A DNA stretch of 64,000 bases, taken from positions 1 to 64,000 of the forward strand of contig CALXNS010000016.1 of assembly GCA_944389815.1 (NCBI GenBank). The letters run 5' to 3'. Below are positions 25,660 to 33,796 of the stretch, in pieces (positions within the stretch are counted from its first letter, which is position 1; every line of letters starts with the position of its first letter). The stretch comes from an uncultured Victivallis sp. GTDB taxonomy: Bacteria; Verrucomicrobiota; Lentisphaeria; Victivallales; Victivallaceae. A program made the position numbers and the translations under genes. Below the pieces are notes generated by a model. The model made no database searches, had not been told where the DNA came from, and saw nothing but the letters and a program-made list of their open reading frames with translations.

Positions 25660-27188
25660 GATTTCACCAACGGTTCAAAACGCGTCAATTCCGTCAATCG
25701 GTATCCGGTGTAGGTGCCCAGCAGCAGAATGATCCCAAGAATGATCAAATTCAATTCCGCAAACGTGTAAAGCAAATATTGCAGATACGCATTCGACAGC
25801 ACCAGATAACAGATCACCGCCGCTCCGAGGCTGGCGCCAAGCTGCTTCAAGGTGTTGCGCGCCCCATCCTCCTCCCAGGTCATCGACGCGCGCTCAATCG
25901 TCCACGCGATGATGATGATCGGAAAATAAGTCGCATTCACCAATTCCGGCAAATGCAGCAGATTCGCACCTACGCTGATCAACTGCATCAGCAATATCAC
26001 CACCACAACCACCGCGGATATTCGCGGCACCATCAACAAATTCAAGCGCGACAGCCATGCGCGTATCCCCAGCCCCACCGTCAGAATCAACGCGAAATTC
26101 ACCAGCCCGGGCAACAGTTGCATCTCCAGAAACGCCATTGCAATCAGTACCGGCATGAACGTTCCCATCGTCGTGATTCCCACGATATTGCGTGCCACGA
26201 CGATCAGCAAAATTGCCAGCGGCAACAGCGCAAGACGCTTGAAAAGATTCTGTTCCGAGGCCGGCAGCGAAAAAAGCGAAAGTTCCGTGAGTGCACGGTC
26301 GTCGATGATCTTCGCCCGGATCCGATTCAATCGTTCCACGCCCGCCGGAACCCGCGTCACCGAAAAGAGAATCGAGGAATTTCGCGCCCCCGTCACCTCC
26401 AGCAACGAATTGTCATTGCGTTGCAACACCAGAAACGTTCCGGGTTCCTCCAGCATTCCCGTTCCGGGGCGATATACATGCCACGCTTCCGCGTACCAGA
26501 CATCCAGATAAACCGACGGCTGCTGTTGATAACGCCGCTGATCGTACAATATTCCGCGCAACGCCCGCGCCGGTATTCCACGCACCGCCAGAACCGTAAT
26601 TGCGGCTTCCACCGTCATGTCGGATCCGGCATCCGGCGCAAGCAACCGCTTCTCCGCCGGAGGAAGGGCGCTCAATTCATGCAGCAGCGCCGGAACAAGT
26701 TCCGCCGCACCCATTTTCCGGTCCGGATCAATCCGATCGAGAATGGCGGAGGCGGCGCTTCTCACCGAATCCGCAACCGGCGGTTTCTCCGGAAACTCCG
26801 ACTTTTCCGGCGGCGCCGGACGCCGTTGCGGCGCGGGCACAAGACGGTAGCGGAACGACACCCGGCGCTGCTTCACCGGAGGTTCCAGCGTCAGAACCAG
26901 TCGTGTGAAATTATCTATCCGCCGGAGTTGGAAACCGCTCCGGTCTCCGTCATCCGGCACGAACGCCCAGCCTTCATCCGGCTCCGGAACCGCCAGTGAA
27001 ATCCTCACCGGCACATCACCCTGCGGTTCCAGCGCGATGCTGCCGTCCACCTGATAGAAGAATGCGCCTCTGTCGCTCAGACTGAAGCCGAAATATTTCA
27101 CCTTTACAAATGTCACCGCCACCGCTGCGATTGCAAGCAGCACAACCAGCGCGTAAAGAATTCGACGCGGATTCTGGGCATCGGCCAT
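25656..27188 (-). CDS. Inactive transglutaminase-like protein fused to 7TM domain
   Basis: This 510-aa protein has an N-terminal membrane helix (about 12-30) and a periplasmic transglutaminase-like region (about 60-330) ending near WYAEAWHVYRPGTGMLEEPG. C-terminal hydrophobic helices follow from about residue 325. It corresponds to the known inactive-transglutaminase/7TM family that accompanies RimK-like ligases. The expected catalytic Cys of true transglutaminases is not apparent. It probably acts as a membrane platform or substrate binder for the coupled ATP-grasp ligase. The gene follows the protease-like lipoprotein gene by 22 nt. Confidence 0.85.
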   Translation of the reverse strand: MADAQNPRRILYALVVLLAIAAVAVTFVKVKYFGFSLSDRGAFFYQVDGSIALEPQGDVPVRISLAVPEPDEGWAFVPDDGDRSGFQLRRIDNFTRLVLTLEPPVKQRRVSFRYRLVPAPQRRPAPPEKSEFPEKPPVADSVRSAASAILDRIDPDRKMGAAELVPALLHELSALPPAEKRLLAPDAGSDMTVEAAITVLAVRGIPARALRGILYDQRRYQQQPSVYLDVWYAEAWHVYRPGTGMLEEPGTFLVLQRNDNSLLEVTGARNSSILFSVTRVPAGVERLNRIRAKIIDDRALTELSLFSLPASEQNLFKRLALLPLAILLIVVARNIVGITTMGTFMPVLIAMAFLEMQLLPGLVNFALILTVGLGIRAWLSRLNLLMVPRISAVVVVVILLMQLISVGANLLHLPELVNATYFPIIIIAWTIERASMTWEEDGARNTLKQLGASLGAAVICYLVLSNAYLQYLLYTFAELNLIILGIILLLGTYTGYRLTELTRFEPLVKS

Positions 27189-27210
27189 GATCGTCCCTCC
27201 CCTCCTGCGT

Positions 27211-27759
27211 CTACAATACGTTCCGCTGCGACGGATCCACCACCGCGAGACCGTTGATGATGTTGCGTCCGACCAGAACCGGATATTTGAATTTGTGCCG
27301 ATCGGTCAATGTGAATTCCCGTTCAAGCGTCAAATGCCCCATTCGGAATGTCAGCATCACGCAGATCCGGCGCAGCGATTCGCCGTCGTGCTGTTTGATC
27401 CGAACCGTCCGCACCACCGGCAGCTCGTACTCCTTCGACTCCTCGCCGCCGCGCGCGGTAATACGAAACGTAACCCACTGCCGTCCGTCACGTTCGAACA
27501 ACCGGATATCCTGCGCATCAATGGAACTGGTCGTCGCCCCGGTGTCGATCCGCGCCTCGAACGGCTCTTTGAAATCCGGCAGATAAACCGCCTCCGTTTC
27601 ACCGATGATTCCCAGCGGCAAGCTGGTCATCATCCGTTCCGGCGGCAACGGCGCCGCAGCCACCGGCGCCGCGGGTTCCCGAACTTCCACCGCGGGACGA
27701 ACACACCCCGGAACCCCCAATATTGCAATACATGGCAGGAGCGCCATCAGAAGCCTCAT
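27211..27759 (-). CDS. Retropepsin-like Zn_protease-family lipoprotein
   Basis: This 182-aa protein has the fold annotated as ATP-dependent zinc protease but related to retropepsins. ARIDTGATTSSIDAQDI gives the aspartyl-protease-like DTGA, followed by RHKFKYPVLVGRNIINGL. A signal sequence ends at VPGC (Cys19), suggesting a lipoprotein. The ATG at 27759 follows a GGAGG spaced 9 nt. Upstream in-frame starts (27777 ATG, 27813 TTG) are less likely. First gene of the trio, it may process or recognise the product of the ATP-grasp ligase. Confidence 0.82.
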   Translation of the reverse strand: MRLLMALLPCIAILGVPGCVRPAVEVREPAAPVAAAPLPPERMMTSLPLGIIGETEAVYLPDFKEPFEARIDTGATTSSIDAQDIRLFERDGRQWVTFRITARGGEESKEYELPVVRTVRIKQHDGESLRRICVMLTFRMGHLTLEREFTLTDRHKFKYPVLVGRNIINGLAVVDPSQRNVL

Positions 27760-27969
27760 TTTATGGAACCTCCACATACGGTTTCCCTGAACCGTCGCTC
27801 TTGAATTTCTCAAATGACAATATCATTTAAGATAATCCGCATCTGCTTCTTTGTCAACCATAACCGCCGGTGAATTCATGACAAAACGGCAATCTTTCCC
27901 CACCGGCGAGCCTTCGCTTTCCGACGGGATTTCAAACATCCCGGCCGGGGAATGCCACGGGATTCCGCA

Positions 27970-29217
27970 TCATTTCACCGGACAGCGGAGCTGCCGGAAA
28001 CGAATCGTCGCGCCGCTCATGACCACAAACAATACCAGCAGAAATCCCGGCAGCACTCCCACTGCGAAAAATTGTGCAAGCACTCCGAACAGCGGTGGAA
28101 TCAACATGATTCCGGTGTATGCTGCCGCCATCTGCGTTCCCATGACCGCGACAGAATTTTCACTGCCGAAATTTTCCACCGTCAAATGCAGCAGATTCGG
28201 GAAAATCGGACCGGTTCCCAAACCGATCAGAAACAACCCCGTTACGGTGCAAATCACCGGCAGATCCGGAAACAGCAACAGCAACACCCCGCTCAAAATG
28301 ATCCCTTCTCCAAAGTAAATCAATTTCCAGCAGGAAAGTTTCAGCGACAGAATCCCCGCCAGAAATCGCCCCAGCAGAATTCCAGCATAGTAAAGTGTCA
28401 CCACTTTTGCCGCCGCGGCAATCGGCATTTCCCGACACGCCACCAGATAGGAACTTGCCCAGATCCCGCAAGTGTATTCAATGGCGCATGTGCCGAGAAA
28501 AATTCCCCAGCCCCAGCGAACCGGAGCCCGGCGCAACAGCATTCCGAAAGATGATGATGCACCGTTCGCTCCGGAACCGTTTACGCCGGAAGCTTTTTTC
28601 TCCTCCACTCCCGCCGCTGTTTCCATTTCCGTTTCCGTTTCCGCCTCCGGTATCCGGCTCCGGCGGGCAACGGCATTCCACAGCGGCAGCGCAAGAAACG
28701 TCATCGCCGCCAGAAACAGCTGCAACAGCGCCGCAATTCGATATCCGCCCTGCCAGTTACGTTCATCCGCCGTCAGCGCCAGCGCCATCAGATAAGGGCT
28801 CAGCGTCACTCCCAGGCTGCAGAAACAGTGCAGAAAATTCATATGTATTGCCCGGTAATGAAGCGCAACGAAATGATTCAGCGCCGTGTCGATCGCCCCC
28901 GCCCCCATTCCCAGCGGCGCAGCGAACACGCACAACCACAACATATTTCCCGAAAGCGAAAATCCGAAGAGCGCCAGCGCCGTCAACGCCGTGCTCAACG
29001 CCGTGACGATTCCGGTTCCCCAGCGACGGATGATTCCGGCGCTGCAGAGACTGGAAATAACCGTACAACCCGATATCAGCAGCGTGACGATGTTGGCCGC
29101 AGCAATCGGCACATCGAAATCCCGACGGATCGCCGGCCACGCCGCGCCGAAGAGCGGGTCCGGAATTCCCAATCCGATATACGCCAGATAAATCAACAAC
29201 AACAATACGGTTGCCAT
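27970..29217 (-). CDS. Major facilitator superfamily transporter
   Basis: This 415-aa protein has about 12 transmembrane helices in two halves. They are separated by a charged Glu/Ser/Gly-rich central loop (about residues 195-230, with PEAETETEMETA). N-terminal GLGIPDPLFGAAWPAIRRDF and RRWGTG resemble sugar-type MFS permeases (FucP-like). Substrate unknown. It is transcribed alone, downstream of the PPOX-like gene (155 nt away), with an 11-nt poly-G tract in between. The ribosome binding site is weak (GTGAAGCG), so leader structure may influence expression. Confidence 0.85.
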   Translation of the reverse strand: MATVLLLLIYLAYIGLGIPDPLFGAAWPAIRRDFDVPIAAANIVTLLISGCTVISSLCSAGIIRRWGTGIVTALSTALTALALFGFSLSGNMLWLCVFAAPLGMGAGAIDTALNHFVALHYRAIHMNFLHCFCSLGVTLSPYLMALALTADERNWQGGYRIAALLQLFLAAMTFLALPLWNAVARRSRIPEAETETEMETAAGVEEKKASGVNGSGANGASSSFGMLLRRAPVRWGWGIFLGTCAIEYTCGIWASSYLVACREMPIAAAAKVVTLYYAGILLGRFLAGILSLKLSCWKLIYFGEGIILSGVLLLLFPDLPVICTVTGLFLIGLGTGPIFPNLLHLTVENFGSENSVAVMGTQMAAAYTGIMLIPPLFGVLAQFFAVGVLPGFLLVLFVVMSGATIRFRQLRCPVK

Positions 29218-29319
29218 CGCTTCACATCACCCGAACCTGCCCTTTCTGCGGTCAGCGAAGAAAACAAAATCACAATGAAAAAACCCTCGCGAATCAAAAT
29301 GAATTTCACTTCGAAATGC

Positions 29320-29330
29320 GGGGGGGGGGG
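29320..29330. repeat. Run of 11 G (poly-C on the coding strand)
   Basis: Eleven consecutive G on the plus strand lie 103-113 nt upstream of the MFS start codon and 42 nt downstream of the PPOX-like stop. Long G/C homopolymers are slippage-prone and can alter promoter spacing. Confidence 0.9.
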
Positions 29331-29372
29331 ACACCGTGTCGGCAATTACATTCTCATTCACCAATTTCCACT

Positions 29373-29882
29373 TCAAAATTCGATCACGACCGGATCGTGC
29401 GAAAAGGAGTAGATCGTTGCGGTAGCGTCCTTGAAATACAGCACCTGCGTATTGTCATCGTCCGGACTGTACATCGACTTCAACGAAGGAAACGCATCCA
29501 GCATCGCCACCTTCGCCTCACGACGGTCGTCGTTGACCAATGTCCCGGAAACGCGGATCCATTCGTCGCCCTTCATCGCGCAGAGTTCGGTTTTCCCGTT
29601 GATTCCAAGCTGTCTGGAAACATTTTTCTTCTTGCCGGTTTGGATGTAAAGTTTCCCGTCGAAAATCAGAATCGTCCCGAATGGCCGCACCCGCGGCTGA
29701 TCGCCGTCGACCGTGGCGATGTAATACACTCCGGCATCCTTCAAAAATTGATACACCTGCTGCATATCCCGTGTCTCCTGTTGTTTTTCCGCACTTTGCT
29801 GACCACACAGACTTCCGCAGCCGCACAAGGCAAATGCAATACAGCACGCCATCGCGGCCAGAACCGTTTTCCCATGCCACAT
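29373..29882 (-). CDS. Pyridoxamine-phosphate-oxidase-fold protein with lipoprotein signal
   Basis: This 169-aa protein combines a lipoprotein-type signal (MWHGKTVLAAMACCIAFALC then GC, candidate lipid Cys22) with a complete PPOX/split-barrel flavin-binding domain (about 40-165). VDGDQPRVRPFGTI and LYIQTGKKKNV match cytoplasmic FMN-dependent PPOX proteins. Such proteins are usually cytosolic and start near the MQQVYQFL segment (residue 40). An internal ATG there could give a cytosolic form. It lies 88 nt downstream of the four-domain CoA-disulfide-reductase fusion and is probably co-transcribed, fitting a redox role. Confidence 0.8.
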   Translation of the reverse strand: MWHGKTVLAAMACCIAFALCGCGSLCGQQSAEKQQETRDMQQVYQFLKDAGVYYIATVDGDQPRVRPFGTILIFDGKLYIQTGKKKNVSRQLGINGKTELCAMKGDEWIRVSGTLVNDDRREAKVAMLDAFPSLKSMYSPDDDNTQVLYFKDATATIYSFSHDPVVIEF

Positions 29883-29970
29883 GAGTTTATCCCCTCCTTT
29901 TTTCGATGAACAAAATAGAACTCTTCCTGCCGCAACGGGTTCTCTCGCCGCCTCTCACCCGAAAACTCCT

Positions 29971-32463
29971 TCAGATGAAAAGCGTATTGTTGCTGTTGCG
30001 GGCCATCTCCACGAAACTTGCCACGCCGGCAACCTCGTCCACTTCGATCAACTCCTCCCGGGTCACGCCCATGACGTTCATCGCCATTTCGCAGGCAACG
30101 AACCGGACACCAAGTTCGCGGGCCTGACGCAACAACTCCGGAAGCGTGGTCACGTTCTGCTGCGCCATCACACTCTTCATCATCGCCGTACCGAGCCCGC
30201 CCATGTTCATTTTCGACAATTTCAACTTCGAAGCACCCTTCGGAAGCATCCATCCGAACATCTTCGACATCCAATTCTTCGCAACAGGAGGCGCCGGATC
30301 CCGCCGCAGCACCGAAAGCCCCCAGAACGTGAAGAAAATCCCCACCTTCGCTCCGGATGCCGCCATACCGCACGCAATAATCAATGCCGCCATCGCCTTG
30401 TCCAGATCGTTGCTGAAAAGCACGATCGCCGCGCGATGCCCTCCGGCGATTACGTTTCCAGCTGTAGTACCTCCGGGAACGGGACACGTTCCCTGCCCGA
30501 CACTCCCGCCGCCGTCTCCGATGGACCGTTTGCGCAGCCACGCTTCGAGGAAATCCTCTTTGTGCTCCATGCTGAGAAGCTCATTGCCGCTCGACTTCGC
30601 CCACGCTTCCAGATCCGGAGCAAACGATGCCGCTGCCAGCAACTGAAGCGTCTCCCCCGCGGCAAGCTTCTCCATTTCACCCTTCAACCGCACCACCGGC
30701 CCCGGACACGCCAATGCCCGGACATCGAGTTTACGCGCCGCCTTTCGTTCCGCGGCAGCAGCATTCGATTCCGGTTTCGGCAACGCCGGACTCCCGGCGG
30801 CGGTGGAAACTGGTGACGGCGTAAAACGCGGCAACGGCATATTCGTATATTTCCACGTCAGGAAGCCCCCGGAAAGATTTCGCACCTTCAGCCCCTTCTG
30901 CCGCAGAATCCGCTCCGCAAGATAACCGCGCAATCCAACCTGACAGTGCACGATCACCTCACGCGACGAATCCAGTTCCGTCCAGCGCCGCCGCAGTGTG
31001 CCGAGCGGAATATTCACCGCTCCAGGAATCGCCCCGGCCTGATATTCAGCCTCTTCGCGGACGTCGACGATCTGTGCATCCGCAGCAGGCGAATCGGCAT
31101 ACGCCGGAACCGTATCCCCGTCCAATATATTCTGCGCAATCATGCCGAGGAAATTGACCGGATCCTTGGCCGAACTGAATGGCGGCGCGTAAGCAAGTTC
31201 CAGATCCGCCAGATCCGGAGCACGCAAATTGGACTGCATCGCCGTTCCAATCACGTCAAGCCGTTTGTCCACCCCTTTCGAACCGATGACCTGCGCGCCG
31301 AAGATTTTCCCGTCGGTTCCGAAAAGCAGCTTCATGTGCAACTGCGCCCCTCCCGGAAAATAGGATGCGTTCGAACCCGGGTGAGTATAAATTTTGTGAT
31401 ACTCCATCCCAAGCTGCCGGAGCCGTTCCTCGGTAAGCCCGATCGAGCCGGCCGCAAGATTGCCGACCTTGATGATCGACGCCCCCCAGCTTCCGCGATA
31501 AACGCTCTCTCTTCCCGCGATGTTGTCGGCAGCGATCCGCCCCTGTTTGTTGGCCGGGCCGGCCAGCGGAATCGCGCTCTTCCGACCGGAAACGCGTTCG
31601 ACGATCTCCACGACGTCGCCCGCCGCGAAAATATCCGGATCGGACGTGCGGAGATGTTCATCGACGATGATGTGTCCGCGCGGTCCGAGTTCAAGCCCGG
31701 CACGGCCCGCCAGTTCCGAATTCGGTTTCACGCCGATGCTCATCACCACCAGATCAGCCTCCACTTCCGCGCCCTCTTTCAGGCACGCGAAAAGCCGCCC
31801 ATCCTCCCCGGTGCGGAATCCGGTTAATTCCGCATTCAACCGCACGTCGACCCCGGCGGAGATCAGCTCCGCTTCGAGCAGCCAGGCCATCTCCCGATCC
31901 ACCGGGGGAAGCACGTGTCCGGAGTGTTGAATAATGGTCACGTCAAGTCCGCGATGACGAAGATTTTCCGCCGCCTCCAACCCGATGAATCCGCCGCCAA
32001 TTACCACCGCCTTGCGCGCACCATCCGTCACGAGCGCGCCGAGCGCATCCATATCCGGAATCGTCCAGAGTGAATGAATCCGAGGATCGTCTCCGCCGGG
32101 CAGATCCGACGCCGACGGACGCGAGCCGGTCGCGAGAAGAAGTTTGTCGTAGGATTCCTGATATTCCGAACCGTCGGCCGCCCGGCGTACGGTAATTTGC
32201 TTTGCACTCCGGTCGATTGCGATCACTTCGTTCCGGGTGCGGATCTCGACGTTGAACCACGCGCGGAACTTCTTCTCCGGCATCACCAGCAGCGAATCCC
32301 GTTCCGGAATCACGCCGCCGAGATGATACGGCAGTCCGCAATTGGCATACGATATATAATCGCCGCGCTCAAGCACGACAATTTCCATATTCTCATCCAG
32401 CCGACGCAATCTTGCCGCCGCGCCGGCACCCGCTGCGACACCGCCGATAATGACCGTCTTCAT
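29971..32463 (-). CDS. CoA-disulfide reductase-rhodanese-TusA-DsrE2 fusion
   Basis: This 830-aa protein has four fused modules. Residues 1-450 are an FAD/NAD(P)H pyridine-nucleotide disulfide reductase (VIIGGVAAGAGAAARLRR; Cys42 in YANCGLPY; VVIGGGFIGLEAAE). About 460-555 is a rhodanese domain with Cys507 in VHCQVGLRG. About 578-650 is a TusA/SirA domain with Cys586 in ALACPGP. About 680-830 is a DsrE2-like domain. Together these can pass persulfide sulfur from carrier to carrier and reduce CoA persulfide or polysulfide. The protein is cytoplasmic. Upstream is the GH38 regulator gene in a separate unit, and the PPOX-like gene follows. Confidence 0.9.
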   Translation of the reverse strand: MKTVIIGGVAAGAGAAARLRRLDENMEIVVLERGDYISYANCGLPYHLGGVIPERDSLLVMPEKKFRAWFNVEIRTRNEVIAIDRSAKQITVRRAADGSEYQESYDKLLLATGSRPSASDLPGGDDPRIHSLWTIPDMDALGALVTDGARKAVVIGGGFIGLEAAENLRHRGLDVTIIQHSGHVLPPVDREMAWLLEAELISAGVDVRLNAELTGFRTGEDGRLFACLKEGAEVEADLVVMSIGVKPNSELAGRAGLELGPRGHIIVDEHLRTSDPDIFAAGDVVEIVERVSGRKSAIPLAGPANKQGRIAADNIAGRESVYRGSWGASIIKVGNLAAGSIGLTEERLRQLGMEYHKIYTHPGSNASYFPGGAQLHMKLLFGTDGKIFGAQVIGSKGVDKRLDVIGTAMQSNLRAPDLADLELAYAPPFSSAKDPVNFLGMIAQNILDGDTVPAYADSPAADAQIVDVREEAEYQAGAIPGAVNIPLGTLRRRWTELDSSREVIVHCQVGLRGYLAERILRQKGLKVRNLSGGFLTWKYTNMPLPRFTPSPVSTAAGSPALPKPESNAAAAERKAARKLDVRALACPGPVVRLKGEMEKLAAGETLQLLAAASFAPDLEAWAKSSGNELLSMEHKEDFLEAWLRKRSIGDGGGSVGQGTCPVPGGTTAGNVIAGGHRAAIVLFSNDLDKAMAALIIACGMAASGAKVGIFFTFWGLSVLRRDPAPPVAKNWMSKMFGWMLPKGASKLKLSKMNMGGLGTAMMKSVMAQQNVTTLPELLRQARELGVRFVACEMAMNVMGVTREELIEVDEVAGVASFVEMARNSNNTLFI

Positions 32464-32679
32464 TCGAAGTGATCCCCTTTTTTACACTTTCAACTCCCGG
32501 AAACAATCTCCCCGGGCATTGTCCATCCGGGATACACCCGGAACTTCACGGGGGAAAAATAGCATCTTCCGGAAACATTGTCCAATGGAAAATCATTCGA
32601 AAACAGTTCTTTTTCGCAGGATTTTCCGCCCCGACCGGAATTATGACCGGAAACGGCCGCTGAAACCCTCCGGGTTTCT

Positions 32680-33789
32680 TCAATCGCTGACGATCGTTTC
32701 ACACGGTTCGGCCACCGATTTCCGGCTGATGATCCGACAGGGCAGAAACTCCTGGTGACAACCGGATTCACCGCCGAATCTTTTATCGTACAACAACTTC
32801 ACCGCTCGTTTCCCGATCTCCGTGAACGGCGGCCGAACCGAGGAGAGCTGCACCGTGCGCGCCAGAAACGAATCATCAAAACCGAAGACCGACACATCTC
32901 GCGGCACCCTTTTCCCCATCTTGCGCAACTCGTCGAACACATTCGCGGCTATCGCATCATGAATGCAGATGATCGCACTCGGCACCCGCGGCAGCGCCAT
33001 CAATTCCCGGAGCCGTTCGCGTCCCTGTTCCTCCAGCGGCACATCCCGGATGGCCAGATGGTATTCCGGCGAGGCCGGCAACCCGTCCAGCCGAAGCTGG
33101 TCAAGAATTCCGGCCAGACGCTGGTCGGAGGAAAACACGCCGTCAAACACCCGGATGCTGCCGATCAATCGATGTCCAGCCTCCACCAGCAGACGCACCA
33201 CATTCCGCATCACCCCATAATTATCGGCGCCGACGAAATCCCCGCGGATCATGCCGTCGCGCGCCAGCGGAGTTCCGATCACCACCCAGTTCAACCCGGC
33301 GGTGTCCAACGCCTCCAGCACCGGATTGTTGACTTCATAATAATTTTCACAAATCTCCGGAGCGAAAAGCACATTGCGGCAGCCGCGGCGGGTGAGGCGT
33401 TCGATAAATTCAGCCGCCTTCTCCATATGGCCGTTCAAGTTGCAGTAAATGAGATCGATCCCGTATTCGAACGCCTGCAGTTCAGCTCCGCGAAGCTGCA
33501 GATTGCCCGACAAATTCCCGGACGTGTTCGATTCAAGGTAGGCAAGCAAACCGCTCCGGAAAGAGTCACAACCCGGACCGCGCGTTACAAAACACCCGAC
33601 ATTCGCCCGTCGTTCTATTTCACCGGTGCGCACCAGTTCGTCCAGCGCCCCCCGCACCGTACAGCGCGACACCCCGAGAAGCCGGGTCAGTTCCTGTTCC
33701 GTCGGTATCCTCACACCGGGAAGCCATTCGCCGGTCTCAATCCGGCGGCGCACCGCTTCCGCCGCCTGATCCCGTCGCAAAGAGGCCAT
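32680..33789 (-). CDS. GntR-family regulator with LacI-like sensor domain
   Basis: This 369-aa protein has an N-terminal GntR winged helix (residues 5-70: GEWLPGVRIPTEQELTRLLG, then SRCTVRGALDELVRTG). The C-terminal periplasmic-binding-protein-like domain (about 85-350) contains VSVFGFDDSFLART near the end, a LacI-type signature. It lies 7 nt downstream of the GH38 gene in the same direction, so one transcript encodes enzyme and regulator. The palindrome at 36628-36639 is a candidate operator. The effector is presumably a mannose-containing sugar, by inference. Confidence 0.86.
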   Translation of the reverse strand: MASLRRDQAAEAVRRRIETGEWLPGVRIPTEQELTRLLGVSRCTVRGALDELVRTGEIERRANVGCFVTRGPGCDSFRSGLLAYLESNTSGNLSGNLQLRGAELQAFEYGIDLIYCNLNGHMEKAAEFIERLTRRGCRNVLFAPEICENYYEVNNPVLEALDTAGLNWVVIGTPLARDGMIRGDFVGADNYGVMRNVVRLLVEAGHRLIGSIRVFDGVFSSDQRLAGILDQLRLDGLPASPEYHLAIRDVPLEEQGRERLRELMALPRVPSAIICIHDAIAANVFDELRKMGKRVPRDVSVFGFDDSFLARTVQLSSVRPPFTEIGKRAVKLLYDKRFGGESGCHQEFLPCRIISRKSVAEPCETIVSD

Positions 33790-33796
33790 CTTCCCC

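Noticed and set aside
25563-26999. 478-codon plus-strand frame opposite the transglutaminase-7TM gene
   Set aside because: Its composition is dominated by Gln, Arg and His, typical of a shadow frame, and the minus-strand family assignment is clear.
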